Assembly: GCF_020623625.1 (NCBI RefSeq)
Contig: NC_060203.1
Span: 124,001 to 188,000 of the forward strand
Length of the DNA: 64,000 nt
Origin: Saccharomycodes ludwigii
Lineage: Eukaryota; Ascomycota; Saccharomycetes; Saccharomycodales; Saccharomycodaceae
Direction of reading: 5' to 3'
The notes beneath the pieces are model-generated. The model was not told the DNA's origin, did no database searches, and saw only the letters and a list, made by a program, of their open reading frames with translations. A program made the position numbers and the translations under genes. This document shows positions 26,645 to 36,948 of the stretch, piece by piece; within the stretch, counting starts at the first letter, position 1, and each line of letters opens with the position of its first letter.

Positions 26645-26690
26645 AAATTTCCGCAATGCAAACTCTCAAATCTACCGAAAAAAAAAAAAG
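26645..26690 (-). repeat. Right terminal inverted repeat of the Harbinger element
   Basis: On the minus strand it reads TTTTTTCGGTAGATTTGAGA, then GTTTGCATTGCGGAAATTT, matching the left end. The outer part is a 12-base A run on the plus strand, so the last base of the element cannot be fixed. Confidence 0.75.
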
Positions 26691-26735
26691 TTTCGCAGTA
26701 GGGATGATTTATTTTCTGGTGTTTAGCAAGCTTTT

Positions 26736-26771
<36 letters not shown>

Positions 26772-26958
26772 TTTTTTTTCTTTTCTGTATAATTCTTTTA
26801 ATGATAAAAATAGTCATATAATAACAGAGGAATGATTCAGTTCTTCATTTTTTTTTTTTTCCTTTCTTGCAAGCTCGATTTAATTGATCATCTATTCAAT
26901 TTTAGTTGCTTGTCCAGTTGAAAAAAAAAAAAAATCAAAATAAAATAAAAAACGAAAT

Positions 26959-28296
26959 ATGAAACAATCATTAAGATTATTGAAAGAAAAAATCCCTATA
27001 AATAAATACTCCTTATACGTTCCCAAATGTGGAGTTTTCCCCAAGGGATTTAAGGTGGGATCTATTGCGTCTGGTGTTAAAAAAAATGGTAATTTGGATC
27101 TTGGCATAATTGTTAATACAAATACCAAAACACCATCTAGTGCAAGTGCAGTTTTCACTACCAACAGATTTAAAGCAGCACCTGTTTTACAATCACAACG
27201 AGTCTTGCAAGAAACTAAGGGCTCGAACATTAACTCCATTGTAGTTAATTCTGGATGTGCTAATTCTATTACTGGTGAAATTGGCTTAAAAGACGCAAAA
27301 AGTATGTGCGATATCGTCAACAAACAGTTAAAGTCTGATAAACCTTCTACTTTGGTTATGTCCACGGGTGTTATTGGACAAAAGTTACAAATGGATAAAA
27401 TAGAAAAGGGGCTTGTTGAAATTTTTGAAAATAAAAAAATTCTAGGTGACGATTTTGAACATTGGTTAAATGTTGCTAAATCCATTTGTACCACAGACAC
27501 TTTTCCTAAATTGGTTACTAATAAATTTAGATTATCTTCTACTGGTCAAGAATATACATTAACTGGAATTGCTAAGGGAGCAGGAATGATTTGTCCCAAT
27601 ATGGCAACTTTATTGGGGTTTATCTTGACCGACTTGCAAATAACACCAAGGGCTTTGAAGAAAATGCTATCCAATGCCACCATGAGATCCTTTAATTGTA
27701 TTTCTGTGGATGGTGATATGAGTACTAATGATACTATTACCATGATCGCTAATGGGGCTGTAGAAACCAATAAACCTGTTGATATTGAGAATGCTCAAGT
27801 ATTTAATGAAGTTCAGGAAAACGTTACCTCATTTGCACAACAATTGGCTCAATTAGTGGTTAGAGATGGCGAAGGATCTACAAAATTTGTCACTGTCAAA
27901 GTTTTAAATAGTTTAAATTTTAATGACGCAAAAACTATTGCAGAAACCATTTCCAATTCCAACTTAGTTAAAACTGCTCTATATGGAGAGGATGCTAATT
28001 GGGGTAGAATTTTGTGTGCCATTGGATATTCTAAACTAAATGACATCAAATCATTAAAACCAGAAAAATTAAATGTTAGTTTTGTTGCTACCGATGGTTC
28101 AGAACCAAAGGAATTGAAATTGTTAATTAACGGTGTTCCAAATTTGGATCTTGATGAGAAAAGAGCTTCTCAAATTTTGGCATTACCAGATTTGGAAATT
28201 TTGGTTGATTTAGGTACTGGTTCTGAAAAATGTCAATTCTGGACTTGCGATTTGTCACACGAATATGTTACCATAAATGGTGATTACCGTTCGTAG
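26959..28296 (+). CDS. ARG7: Mitochondrial ornithine acetyltransferase (ArgJ family)
   Basis: ArgJ-type enzymes transfer acetyl from N-acetylornithine to glutamate, recycling acetyl groups in arginine biosynthesis in the mitochondrial matrix; some also use acetyl-CoA. The 445-residue product (S. cerevisiae Arg7/Ecm40 441) starts with a basic presequence ([13 protein letters not shown]). The precursor is cut by itself before the Thr of [16 protein letters not shown], here about Thr217, which becomes the nucleophile of the beta chain. Other family marks are [32 protein letters not shown] and [10 protein letters not shown]. In S. cerevisiae it is next to and divergent from RIM9 (YMR062C/063W). 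Here the same two genes stay divergent but are separated by DHR2, STL1 and the transposon. Confidence 0.96.
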   Translation: MKQSLRLLKEKIPINKYSLYVPKCGVFPKGFKVGSIASGVKKNGNLDLGIIVNTNTKTPSSASAVFTTNRFKAAPVLQSQRVLQETKGSNINSIVVNSGCANSITGEIGLKDAKSMCDIVNKQLKSDKPSTLVMSTGVIGQKLQMDKIEKGLVEIFENKKILGDDFEHWLNVAKSICTTDTFPKLVTNKFRLSSTGQEYTLTGIAKGAGMICPNMATLLGFILTDLQITPRALKKMLSNATMRSFNCISVDGDMSTNDTITMIANGAVETNKPVDIENAQVFNEVQENVTSFAQQLAQLVVRDGEGSTKFVTVKVLNSLNFNDAKTIAETISNSNLVKTALYGEDANWGRILCAIGYSKLNDIKSLKPEKLNVSFVATDGSEPKELKLLINGVPNLDLDEKRASQILALPDLEILVDLGTGSEKCQFWTCDLSHEYVTINGDYRS

Positions 28297-28765
28297 AAGG
28301 TGTACCTGGATGTATATCGATATTAAAAGAATACTTTTATAATATGTAACAGTGTATACTAGTAATAACTCGGTATTTTTTTTTTTTTTTGCATTGATTG
28401 TATTAACAAGTTCTTTTTTTCCTTAATTACGAAAAAAAAAAAAAAATTTAGAGTCCGAAAATAAGTTTTCCGAGATAATTGGAAGCAGGTGTTAAGTAAA
28501 ATAAAACAGCGTGGAAAAATATTTTTTTTTTTGCATATGAAAAAAATAAACATAAAAAAAGCAAAAAAGGTCCAAACAAAACTACCCGGATAAAATACAT
28601 ATATAATTTTTTTTTTTTTTTAGATTTAAAAAAAAAAAAAAAAAAATATGGAAGAAAAAAAAAAAAAAAAAAAAAACACCTAAACTCTGAATAACAACAT
28701 ATAACACGTAAATGCACTTCTCATCAAAAACAATAACTTGAATGCTTGATAAATAAACAAACAAA

Positions 28766-28796
<31 letters not shown>

Positions 28797-28866
28797 TTAA
28801 CCTTTAACAAATATATTGAAATTAAAAATAAAAGTATAAAGAAAACAAGTAGCTAACTAAAGACTT
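28297..28866. other. Intergenic region ARG7 / SNF5
   Basis: This 570-bp stretch is unusually rich in A and T homopolymers (28378-28390, 28432-28447, 28608-28620, 28628-28646, 28657-28676, 28768-28792). It carries the ARG7 3' end and SNF5 promoter. Open frames on the minus strand here are Phe/Lys low complexity and not credited. Confidence 0.5.
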
Positions 28867-31800
28867 ATGAATAATAATAATAATAATAATAATAACGGTA
28901 TACCACCACCAAGTAACAATGGATCGCAAAGTAATTTGACTCCCTCACAACAATCCGTTTTTAGTGTACTAGGTAACATTGGTACACCAGGATTTAGTAT
29001 GTCTCAATTACCCCTCCAAATTCTTCAGAATTTAACACCGGTTCAATATCAGATGATACAGCAAAAACATCAACAATTATTAATGCAGCGTCAAAACATG
29101 TTTCAACAACAACAATCAAATGTTTCTGCTCCAGCTTCGGTTGCCACACCTATTAATGATATTAAAACGAATGCTCAACAATCTCCAAGGGCATCTACAG
29201 GAGGCGCACAACAATCAACATCATGGATTGGTAACAGAACAACACCTGTTTCTACTATGAGCAATGACGTTCCGCAACAACAGCAACAACCGTTTTCTAT
29301 CACCACACCCAGTGTTAATGATAATAACAACAACATATTAATTAGCAATCTTCCACCAAACCTACAAGCTCAATTGGGACAATTGCCACCTCATTTACAA
29401 CAACAAGTCATAGAAACTTTAAGACAAAAACAATTGCAGCAACAAAAGCAACAACAAGAACAACTGAATGTGGGGAATGCAACATTGAAAAACAATCAAT
29501 ACATTGAACCGCATAGTAGTAATCTTGCTACATCTGGCAATTTTGTCTCTGATAATAACTCTGCTCTTAGCACGAAAAACAATAAAAGTAGCAACAAGAA
29601 TAATAAGAATAAGAATAAGAACAATAAGAATGCTAAAAATAATTACCAGAATACCTTACCACAAAAGCATAACATTGTTACCAATGCTGCGGCTATTAAA
29701 AAAACCAAGATTAAAAACCCAGCCTCCAATAATGTTATTCCCAATGCTTTTGTTCCTACCAACAATGTCGAATCAGTTCTATCACAACCACCAAAAAAAA
29801 GTAAGGCAAAACAACAATCACAAGCAGGAAATTATATGGATATTGATATGAAGGCTCTAAGGGCAAAATTACCTAAGTTGGCGCCTTTGCCGAAATATCA
29901 AGTTGTTACTCAAGATCCGCCAGAAATTCACTTACCTGATTCATCTTCCTTTTGGTCCTCTAAACTTAAAAGTGGATTAGATGAAGAACCTAACACGGAC
30001 TTGTTACTTTATGAGCAAATAGTTAGGAGAGATAAAGATAATATGCTGCAGATGATTAAAGAAAGAGATGGAATTCAACCTATGAGTAAATATGGTTCTT
30101 CTAATAAGGAATATATTAATAGATTAGCCAATGATTTGAATTATTACAAAAATTTAAAAGACAGCAGAATAAAATGCATTACCAATTCGAATGCAAATAT
30201 ACCAACAAAAAGCATATGGGGCGATGGGTTTCAAGGCTATGGGAACGGTATAAGTAATACAATAACGAATATTATTCCGGGAGACTCTTTTAAAATTAGA
30301 AATAGGAAAATACTTTATGATGATATTAATAAAGTACACCAGCAGGCAATGTCTGAATTTCGAGAACAGCTAGTACCAATTAGGTTAGAATTTGATGCTG
30401 AAAGAGATAAATTACAATTAAGAGATACCTTTTTAATAAATAAATATGATGGGATAACTTCTTTAAAAGAGTTAATCGATGAAACTTTAGACGACTATAG
30501 ATTTCGTCCTAATGAATATTATTCCACCATGTTATTAAATAGTATCAAAGAACAAATCCAAGAATTCCAAGAGGACCCATTTTTAATTGATCCAAGAGTG
30601 GGAGGTGATGATCTTAGAATTCGCATTAAATTGGATATTATAGTTGGGCAAGCTGAATTGATTGACGCCTTTGAGTGGGACATATCGAACCCGGATAATA
30701 ACCCGGAGGAATTTGCCATAGAGATGTGCAAAGAACTAAAGTTACCTAATGAATTTGTGACAGAAATTTCCCATTCGATTAGAGAGCAAGTTCAGATGTA
30801 TCATAAAGCATTATTTTTAACTGGTTATAAATTCAATGGAAATGTAGTGGAAGATGATGAAATAAGAAGCCGTTTGCAACCATTTGTAACTTTAGATTCT
30901 GTTTTGAGACCTGTGAATGATATTAAAATTTTTACACCAAATCTTTTACAGATTACAGCGGCAGAATTAGATAGATTGGATAAAGACAAGGACAGGGATA
31001 CTAGAAGGAAAAGAAGACAAGGTGGTAGATCTAAAAGAAGTGGTATGGAAATATTGAGTAATAATATAGACAACGCTACTGCTGCTAATAGCATGGGCAA
31101 TAATACACATGATGCACAACTATTAGTTGGGAATAAGATTAAAGTTAACGATAACGATGATGTGTATCAAATAACTGCAGCCTCTATTCCTAGCTTTATG
31201 CCAATTAATATTTTTTTCAATCCTACAGATACCAATATGACTAGAAATGGAAATTTATCGAACGAGCACGAAGATAGTATTTCTACACCCACCAGTAATA
31301 ACATCAATTTAAACAATGAAATATTAGATAATATTGAGAATATAGATGGTTTAATGCCTGACTTGGGTGAGATACCAAAGACTTTTCGTACGCCATTTCC
31401 AAGTACCATATTGCCAGGTGGTTATGATTTAGGACCGAATGTTTTATCGTACAAATCATTTTTTGAGGAAGTTGTTAAACAAAGGCCTGATTCTAAATGT
31501 AAAATTATATCGAGTACAGATGACGAATTAATTATAAGGATCAAGCTGAGCAGTGAAATATTATGCAAGATGAATACTGTGGTTAAGTATCCTATGCTTG
31601 ACACACCTCTCGTTGGTAACTGTATGAAAAGCAGTGAAGAAAATAGTAGAAGTAACAGCACTATTAATAATTCAAGTAAAATTGAAAATAAACCGATGGA
31701 AGAAGACGGCGATGCGAATTCTGTTTTAGTTTCAACATCATGTGATACCACGACACATGAATTGGTTTCTAATCCTGGTAATATTACAATAAAAAAACCA

Positions 31801-31929
31801 GATTCTAGCAACACATCAGTAGTTGGACAAGATGTGAGTCAAATGGATAATATGGGTACTCAAAATACTGATACTAACGGTATAGTTGAAGATATGAGCT
31901 CAACAGTGAGTTTCTCTGCATCTCATTAA
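28867..31929 (+). CDS. SNF5: SWI/SNF chromatin-remodelling subunit Snf5
   Basis: Snf5 is a core subunit of the SWI/SNF nucleosome-remodelling complex (human SMARCB1/INI1). The 1020-residue product begins with a run of nine Asn, then a Gln/Asn/Pro-rich region (about 1-350), as in S. cerevisiae Snf5 (905). The conserved SNF5 domain lies at about 500-720 with the paired repeats RIKLDIIVGQAELIDAFEWD and EEFAIEMCKELKLP, and EISHSIREQVQMYHKAL. The following stretch, KIFTPNLLQITAAELDRLDKDKDRDTRRKRRQG, is almost the same in Snf5. Sfh1, the RSC paralog, is half as long and lacks the Q-rich part. BSD2 and CTP1 follow, as in S. cerevisiae YBR289W-291C. Confidence 0.95.
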   Translation: MNNNNNNNNNGIPPPSNNGSQSNLTPSQQSVFSVLGNIGTPGFSMSQLPLQILQNLTPVQYQMIQQKHQQLLMQRQNMFQQQQSNVSAPASVATPINDIKTNAQQSPRASTGGAQQSTSWIGNRTTPVSTMSNDVPQQQQQPFSITTPSVNDNNNNILISNLPPNLQAQLGQLPPHLQQQVIETLRQKQLQQQKQQQEQLNVGNATLKNNQYIEPHSSNLATSGNFVSDNNSALSTKNNKSSNKNNKNKNKNNKNAKNNYQNTLPQKHNIVTNAAAIKKTKIKNPASNNVIPNAFVPTNNVESVLSQPPKKSKAKQQSQAGNYMDIDMKALRAKLPKLAPLPKYQVVTQDPPEIHLPDSSSFWSSKLKSGLDEEPNTDLLLYEQIVRRDKDNMLQMIKERDGIQPMSKYGSSNKEYINRLANDLNYYKNLKDSRIKCITNSNANIPTKSIWGDGFQGYGNGISNTITNIIPGDSFKIRNRKILYDDINKVHQQAMSEFREQLVPIRLEFDAERDKLQLRDTFLINKYDGITSLKELIDETLDDYRFRPNEYYSTMLLNSIKEQIQEFQEDPFLIDPRVGGDDLRIRIKLDIIVGQAELIDAFEWDISNPDNNPEEFAIEMCKELKLPNEFVTEISHSIREQVQMYHKALFLTGYKFNGNVVEDDEIRSRLQPFVTLDSVLRPVNDIKIFTPNLLQITAAELDRLDKDKDRDTRRKRRQGGRSKRSGMEILSNNIDNATAANSMGNNTHDAQLLVGNKIKVNDNDDVYQITAASIPSFMPINIFFNPTDTNMTRNGNLSNEHEDSISTPTSNNINLNNEILDNIENIDGLMPDLGEIPKTFRTPFPSTILPGGYDLGPNVLSYKSFFEEVVKQRPDSKCKIISSTDDELIIRIKLSSEILCKMNTVVKYPMLDTPLVGNCMKSSEENSRSNSTINNSSKIENKPMEEDGDANSVLVSTSCDTTTHELVSNPGNITIKKPDSSNTSVVGQDVSQMDNMGTQNTDTNGIVEDMSSTVSFSASH

Positions 31930-32614
31930 CAGTTGGCTGTTTGGTAATATTATAGTAGTGTATAATAATAATATTTTTTTTTTTTTGGTACGAAAGAGCG
32001 CGCGGGCGAGAAAGAGCGCGCGGGAGAGAAAGAGCGCGCGGGAGAGAAAGAAAAGGCGCTTGGATAAACTTGTGGGTGGAAAAAGATAAAAAAAAAAAAA
32101 TACCGCAAAGAAAAAAAAAACGTTTTCTCTCACAACGTATTTTTAAATTAGTTTATTAGTAATAAAAATGATATTTACCATTTGGTGCAAAAAGTACTTC
32201 TAATAACTTATTTCATGATTAATAACTTATAATTTAATCTCGGTTTCAAACTTTTATTTTATTTTTGTTTTTCTTGAACCCTTTTTGTAAAACTTTTTCC
32301 ATTTGTTACTTAATAACTCAACAAACATCCAACAAAAAATATTCACATAACAATATCTACTACAATAATCTGAAAACTTTGTTGTTGTCAGGATTATAAA
32401 AAAAAGAAAAGCAACAACACTTTTTTATTTTGAACTTTAGCCTCCATTTTTTTTTTATTTTTATTTTTGTTGATTCTTTTTCATTTCTTTCCAACTTTTC
32501 ATTTTTGTTTTCAATTTATCTATCTAAAAAAAAAAAAAAAAAAAAAAAAAAACATACCTTTCGAAATAATAAGTTAAACCAAAAGCAAAAGAAGAGAAAA
32601 AATAACCAGAGAAA
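31930..32614. other. Intergenic region SNF5 / BSD2
   Basis: This 685-bp stretch contains a GC-rich 18-bp minisatellite (listed separately), an A run at 32087-32101, and a 26-base A run at 32526-32551 just before BSD2. No gene seen; open frames are low complexity. Confidence 0.5.
31992..32058. repeat. 18-bp GC-rich minisatellite
   Basis: Three full units of GAAAGAGCGCGCGGGMGA start at 31992, 32010 and 32028, with a partial fourth at 32046. Each contains GCGCGCGGG, striking in DNA this AT-rich. CGCG-rich motifs can bind RSC-associated factors in yeast promoters, but a role for BSD2 is only a guess. Confidence 0.88.
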
Positions 32615-33778
32615 ATGATAGTTGAAAATTGTGATCATAATATTAGATCAGTAGAACCGCTTGTACAATCATCGGTAGACCCACAACTTCCAACCGCAAA
32701 TACTTTACATACTATACAAGAAGAACAAACAGATATAGGAGGAGAAGAAGAAGAAGAAGGAGAAAACAGTGATGCTAATGAAAATACTAATTTTCTGTTA
32801 TCAAACCATCCCAGAGTAACAGACGGATTTAGGAGGATGAGCGGTTATTTTAATATTTTAGATAGGGTATTCCATCCAAAGAGGTTGCAAAACGTTACTA
32901 CCGTTAATGGTGGTGTAAATAATGATGCTAGCATAGCTGGAAGTAGTAGTAGCGACGGTAACGGTCAACGTATAGATACAGAAGCAAGGAACGAGACACC
33001 AGCCAATAATATCATAGCTCAACGCAATACTCAAAACTTAGAAATGCAAACATTACCAAGAACAGGCCATCAACCGCCGCTAGTTTTAGGTCGGGGAAAT
33101 GATGGTGTTTTTAGTAATCTATCAGCTAAACCAGATGTAAGCAATAATGATGGAGGCCGGATCTACGATGGCGAAATTACAAGTCAAGATAAGCCACCTA
33201 CCTATGAGGAGGCGGCAGCTGATGCAGTACCACCATACTGGGATTTATCACCTGAAGGTGCAATGTATTATGATGAGATTTGTGTTGATGGATTACCAGC
33301 TGGAAATTTGGTAAATTTTATTTGGAATGCCATAGTAAGTGCTAGTTTCCAATTTTTCGGGTTTTTGATTACATATATTTTGCATACGTCACATGCAGCT
33401 AAAGAAGGTTCTCGCTGTGGTTTAGGTATTACTTTTATTGGATATGGATGGACCATGTTGCCTAATAATGTCAGCGGAAAAGTAGGGAAAGATCATATTT
33501 TGAACAGGTTGGAGTTAAACGATCCTAACGAACATAATGGTGATATAAATTTATATTCTTCAGATTTGGTTACAGAGGATTCCTTTCATAGTGGGTTAAA
33601 TCATGGGTATGAAGAGGATAATAGTGTTAATGGAAATAAAAAATTAACAATAATTTCGGTTTTATTATTCATTTTAGGTGGCATTATTATCGTTAAATGC
33701 ATTTATGGGTATTTTAGAATTAAAAGAATAGAAAAATCAATCATTAGACAACAAGAAGAACATAGTAATGGAGACTGA
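32615..33778 (+). CDS. BSD2: Bsd2, adaptor for ubiquitin ligase Rsp5 (NDFIP family)
   Basis: Bsd2 is a Golgi/endosomal three-pass membrane protein that recruits the ligase Rsp5 to metal transporters such as Smf1 and sends them to the vacuole. The 387-residue product (S. cerevisiae 321) has a long polar N-terminus with an acidic run near 43-51. The Rsp5-binding motif PPTY starts at about residue 194, in KPPTYEEA. Membrane segments follow at about 229-250, 260-285 and 348-372 (TIISVLLFILGGIIIVKCIY). The segment order and the SRCGLGITFIGYG stretch fit NDFIP proteins. It sits between SNF5 and CTP1, as in S. cerevisiae. Confidence 0.92.
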   Translation: MIVENCDHNIRSVEPLVQSSVDPQLPTANTLHTIQEEQTDIGGEEEEEGENSDANENTNFLLSNHPRVTDGFRRMSGYFNILDRVFHPKRLQNVTTVNGGVNNDASIAGSSSSDGNGQRIDTEARNETPANNIIAQRNTQNLEMQTLPRTGHQPPLVLGRGNDGVFSNLSAKPDVSNNDGGRIYDGEITSQDKPPTYEEAAADAVPPYWDLSPEGAMYYDEICVDGLPAGNLVNFIWNAIVSASFQFFGFLITYILHTSHAAKEGSRCGLGITFIGYGWTMLPNNVSGKVGKDHILNRLELNDPNEHNGDINLYSSDLVTEDSFHSGLNHGYEEDNSVNGNKKLTIISVLLFILGGIIIVKCIYGYFRIKRIEKSIIRQQEEHSNGD

Positions 33779-33878
33779 TGATATATATAAATTTTTGAGT
33801 TGTTTTTTATTATTATTATTATTATTATCATACATAATTATACACTAGTATGTAAATAAATCACACATTTTTCTTTTT

Positions 33879-34787
33879 CTATAATACATCCATGATTTTT
33901 TCATAAATTGTGAAAACTATACCACCACTTAGTACTAATCTACCCAATCTTGGTGTGGCACCCTTCCAAAATGCTAAAATACCCTCATCCTTAAAAACTT
34001 TAACAAAACAATTTAATGTTCCGCTATATTTCAAATTAGCGTTTAAACTTTGCATTCTAGTTTTAACAGTATCGATTGGCATTGTAGCATAAACAGTTAT
34101 CATACCACTTAAGGAACCAACCAAAAAAGTTAAACCACTATTCAATGGTTTGTCTTTTGGTGTGTTTGTGTAATCTTGCACTAAAGTTTTGATTTTGTTA
34201 TAACACCCCATTCTAACGGCTTGATTAGAAGCCTGTCTTAACGCAACAGGAATCAAGCCCCTATATATACCAGACACTCCCTCGTCTTTACATAATTGGA
34301 TAACATTGACTAAACCAGATTTCCCATTATAATGATATTTGCTTTTACCAGGACCACGATTTTTATCATCGATTAACCCGATCTTAATAGCTTCTGATGG
34401 GGTAACTGCAACAATACTTTCTAACAAACCAGCACCCAACCCTGCAATAACACCTCTTGGACCACTTAGCTCGCCTGTTTTAGGATCTTTTAATAAGTTT
34501 TTAATGGTATCGTACCCCAAAAATCTTACACCAGCTTTAACTGTATTTCCGACAATAAAAGCTGGACAACCTGTATAAACTGATGAGAGACCTTGAACTT
34601 TAGCGGTTCTATAAATTAATACAAGTGGATTACGTGATACAGTCGAGCTAGTGGTACTGTCCATTAATTGTAATCTTGTTTTAGCAAATTCAAATGGATA
34701 GGTTATCATTGCTTCCATTGCACCTGCAGCGGAGCCAGCCACAAATGATTTCCATGGTTCAGTCTTTTTCTTTTGTTCTTGGGACAT
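33879..34787 (-). CDS. CTP1: Mitochondrial citrate transporter
   Basis: Ctp1 is an inner-membrane carrier exchanging citrate for other tricarboxylates or malate. The 302-residue product (S. cerevisiae 299) has three mitochondrial carrier repeats with signatures PFEFAKTRLQ, PSEAIKIGLID and PIDTVKTRMQ, six membrane helices and conserved Gly-rich turns. The unusual second signature (SEAIK) and GYDTIKNLL fit the citrate carrier. It is convergent with BSD2, with about 100 bp between stops, and divergent from LEU5. SNF5-BSD2-CTP1 reproduces YBR289-291. Confidence 0.95.
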   Translation of the reverse strand: MSQEQKKKTEPWKSFVAGSAAGAMEAMITYPFEFAKTRLQLMDSTTSSTVSRNPLVLIYRTAKVQGLSSVYTGCPAFIVGNTVKAGVRFLGYDTIKNLLKDPKTGELSGPRGVIAGLGAGLLESIVAVTPSEAIKIGLIDDKNRGPGKSKYHYNGKSGLVNVIQLCKDEGVSGIYRGLIPVALRQASNQAVRMGCYNKIKTLVQDYTNTPKDKPLNSGLTFLVGSLSGMITVYATMPIDTVKTRMQSLNANLKYSGTLNCFVKVFKDEGILAFWKGATPRLGRLVLSGGIVFTIYEKIMDVL

Positions 34788-34973
34788 AATAAAATTTTTA
34801 TTTTATGTTTGGTTTTAGTTTTATTCTATTATTTTTTTTTTGTTTTAAAAATGTTTTAAAAATGTTTTGAAAATGTTTGAAAATGTTTGAAAATGTTTGA
34901 AAATGTTCGGGGGAAAAAAAAAAAAAAAAAATATTTTTTAGTAATTTATATTCAATTTTTTATATTTTCTTAT

Positions 34974-35004
<31 letters not shown>

Positions 35005-35754
35005 TCAAGAAATAATTAATCTTTTATTCTTTTCTTTTTTTGCAGTATATATTATTGATGATGCTAGGATGTAACTGGAATATAGAACATGTATGAAATT
35101 TATAAGAAGTTACTCCATAATAAAATAATATTGCTTGGATTTCATTAAATTGAATCAAAGTTAATGAACTTAATTTAGTAATAGTTTTAATTTTTTTTTT
35201 TTTGATATTTAACATTTGAAATATTCCGATGGAATTATTTTTTTTTTTTTTTGTTTAAATAATAAAACTTTTGCATTAAAATCACATGTTTTTTTTTTTT
35301 TTTATTGTAAACTTTATTGCAATCATTTTGTACGACACACCGGCCAAAATGAAGTATTGATTCCATTTTATTTTCGCATTTTCGGACATTTCAACTGCAT
35401 CGGAAATGCAATATTTTCTTTTTTTTTTTCCAAAAAATTAAAAAAAATAAAAAAATAAATAAATCACAATGCGCTTGTTTGTTTGGTTCCGCACACGCAG
35501 AAAAAATGGTTTATTTTCTCTGAATTTTGATGGAAATTGAACTACTTTTCTTTCTATGCTTTTCCTTTCATCTCTTCCCCCTTTTTCGCTTTCTTTTCCT
35601 TTTCCTAACTAAAAAACCTACTCTGTTCTATCCATCAATACATCTTTATGTTATTTCCCATTACCCAATCAAATAATAAAAGTAAAATAGAAAAAATATA
35701 TTAAATCATACGGTGATCCCACTGTCCTCTTTATCACCTACACCCATAATAAGT
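34788..35754. promoter_or_regulatory. Divergent intergenic region CTP1 / LEU5
   Basis: This 967-bp stretch separates two divergent carrier genes. It holds a 10-bp tandem repeat of TGTTTGAAAA type at about 34841-34905, a TA repeat at 34974-34999, several T runs (35230-35250, 35288-35302) and short pyrimidine tracts near 35540-35605 upstream of LEU5. Open frames here are low complexity. No RNA gene seen. Confidence 0.5.
34841..34905. repeat. 10- to 11-bp tandem repeat in the CTP1 promoter region
   Basis: Six to seven units of TGTTTKAAAA type, the last four exact at 10 bp spacing, end in a short G run at 34909-34913. The repeat lies 55-120 bp upstream of the CTP1 start. Confidence 0.75.
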
Positions 35755-36822
35755 ATGAAAGATAAAAAATATATACCAGATGATGTAAGTGCAATACTAG
35801 AGGCACCTATTCCGGAAGGTACCTTGCTTAAAGCAAATACAACCAATGATATTACTTCCTCTAGTGGGAAAGTACCAATTACAACCTTTTATAACGATAA
35901 ACAATCTATGGATTACATTATACGATCAGGTATAGCTGGTGGTATTGCAGGAAGTTGCGCAAAAACTTTAATCGCCCCATTGGATAGGATTAAAATTTTG
36001 TTTCAAACGGGAAATCCACATTATAAGCAATTTGCAGGGTCAATGAAAGGATTAATTAAGGCAATTCGTCATATCTATAAAATAGATGGTTTACTTGGTT
36101 TTTATCAAGGGCATTCTGCAACGTTGTTAAGAATCTTCCCCTATGCTGCAGTCAAATTTATCACTTACGAACAATTCAGAAATATTTTTATTCCAAGTGT
36201 GGAATACGAGACACACCTTCGAAGACTGATGAGTGGGTCTTGTGCTGGTCTATGTTCTGTATTTTTAACATATCCGCTCGACCTGATTCGTGTTAGAATG
36301 GCTTATATAACACACAGACATGAAGCTAAATTAACCACTGTTTTGAAAAATCTGTATAACCAAAATAATCGTGCAGGATTTAAAAATTTTTATCGTGGTT
36401 TCATGCCTACCATGTATGGTATGGTCCCATATGCCGGTGTAGCTTTTTTTGCACACGATTTGTTCCATGATCTTTTTAAATCAAAATATTTAAAACAATA
36501 TTCTATAAATCATACCACCGGAGATAGTCATAATATTAAGCATAAAGAATACTTACGGACATGGGCAGAACTAATAAGTGGTGGGTTAGCTGGTGTGTTA
36601 TCTCAGACAGCCGCTTATCCCTTTGAAATTATTAGAAGAAGGTTACAGGTTACTAAAAATTTTAATTTGAATTCGTGGGGGATGGCAAAATTGGTTTTTA
36701 AAGAAAAAGGTTGGAAAGGCTTTTATGTTGGGTTAAGTATTGGTTACATTAAAGTAACACCAATGGTTGCATGCAGTTTTTATGTTTACGAATCAATGAA
36801 GTTATATTTGCATATTGAATAA
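35755..36822 (+). CDS. LEU5: Mitochondrial carrier Leu5 (coenzyme A import)
   Basis: Leu5 is an inner-membrane carrier needed to accumulate coenzyme A in the mitochondrial matrix (human SLC25A16/42 group). Starting at ATG 35755 gives 355 residues, close to S. cerevisiae 357; the frame is open further upstream but only from a GTG. The three carrier signatures are PLDRIKILFQT, PLDLIRVRMA and PFEIIRRRLQ. ATLLRIFPYAAVKFITYEQFR and MVPYAGVAFFAHD are family marks. It is convergent with TCD1/2, the same arrangement as YHR002W/YHR003C. Confidence 0.93.
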   Translation: MKDKKYIPDDVSAILEAPIPEGTLLKANTTNDITSSSGKVPITTFYNDKQSMDYIIRSGIAGGIAGSCAKTLIAPLDRIKILFQTGNPHYKQFAGSMKGLIKAIRHIYKIDGLLGFYQGHSATLLRIFPYAAVKFITYEQFRNIFIPSVEYETHLRRLMSGSCAGLCSVFLTYPLDLIRVRMAYITHRHEAKLTTVLKNLYNQNNRAGFKNFYRGFMPTMYGMVPYAGVAFFAHDLFHDLFKSKYLKQYSINHTTGDSHNIKHKEYLRTWAELISGGLAGVLSQTAAYPFEIIRRRLQVTKNFNLNSWGMAKLVFKEKGWKGFYVGLSIGYIKVTPMVACSFYVYESMKLYLHIE

Positions 36823-36948
36823 AGAACTTCATTTTATCATCATTATTTATTTATTTATTGAACATCATTTCCTTTACGTAAATAACAAAAAAACATTGAC
36901 AATATTCTTTATATTATTTATTTATTTATATATTTATTTTTTATTTTT

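Larger units (their letters stand above)
23864..26690. mobile_element. PIF/Harbinger-type DNA transposon, apparently intact
   Basis: The element is about 2.8 kb, bounded by imperfect terminal inverted repeats, and holds two convergent complete genes: a DDE transposase (plus strand) and a Myb/SANT-like protein (minus strand). This two-gene plan defines PIF/Harbinger elements. The ends share TTTTTCGGTA, GAGAGTTTGCAT and TGCGGAAATT in inverted orientation; the left copy carries an extra T-rich stretch of about 12 bp. Inside the ends lie repeated GACGCR motifs and a 45-nt palindrome. It sits between STL1 and ARG7. The outer T/A runs blur the exact ends, and I could not find a clear 3-bp TWA target duplication. 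Both frames open and matching ends suggest a young, possibly active insertion. Confidence 0.85.

Noticed and set aside
24110-26720. Target-site duplication of the Harbinger element
   Set aside because: The ends fall in T and A runs, so no 3-bp TWA duplication can be placed with confidence.
28441-28490. TCCGAAA and TTTCCGA strings as CDEIII
   Set aside because: They lack the rest of the CDEIII consensus and a CDEI partner; similar strings occur at 16681 and 55700.
31900-32133. Minus-strand open frame over the CGCG minisatellite
   Set aside because: It translates the minisatellite and homopolymers and overlaps the SNF5 3' end.
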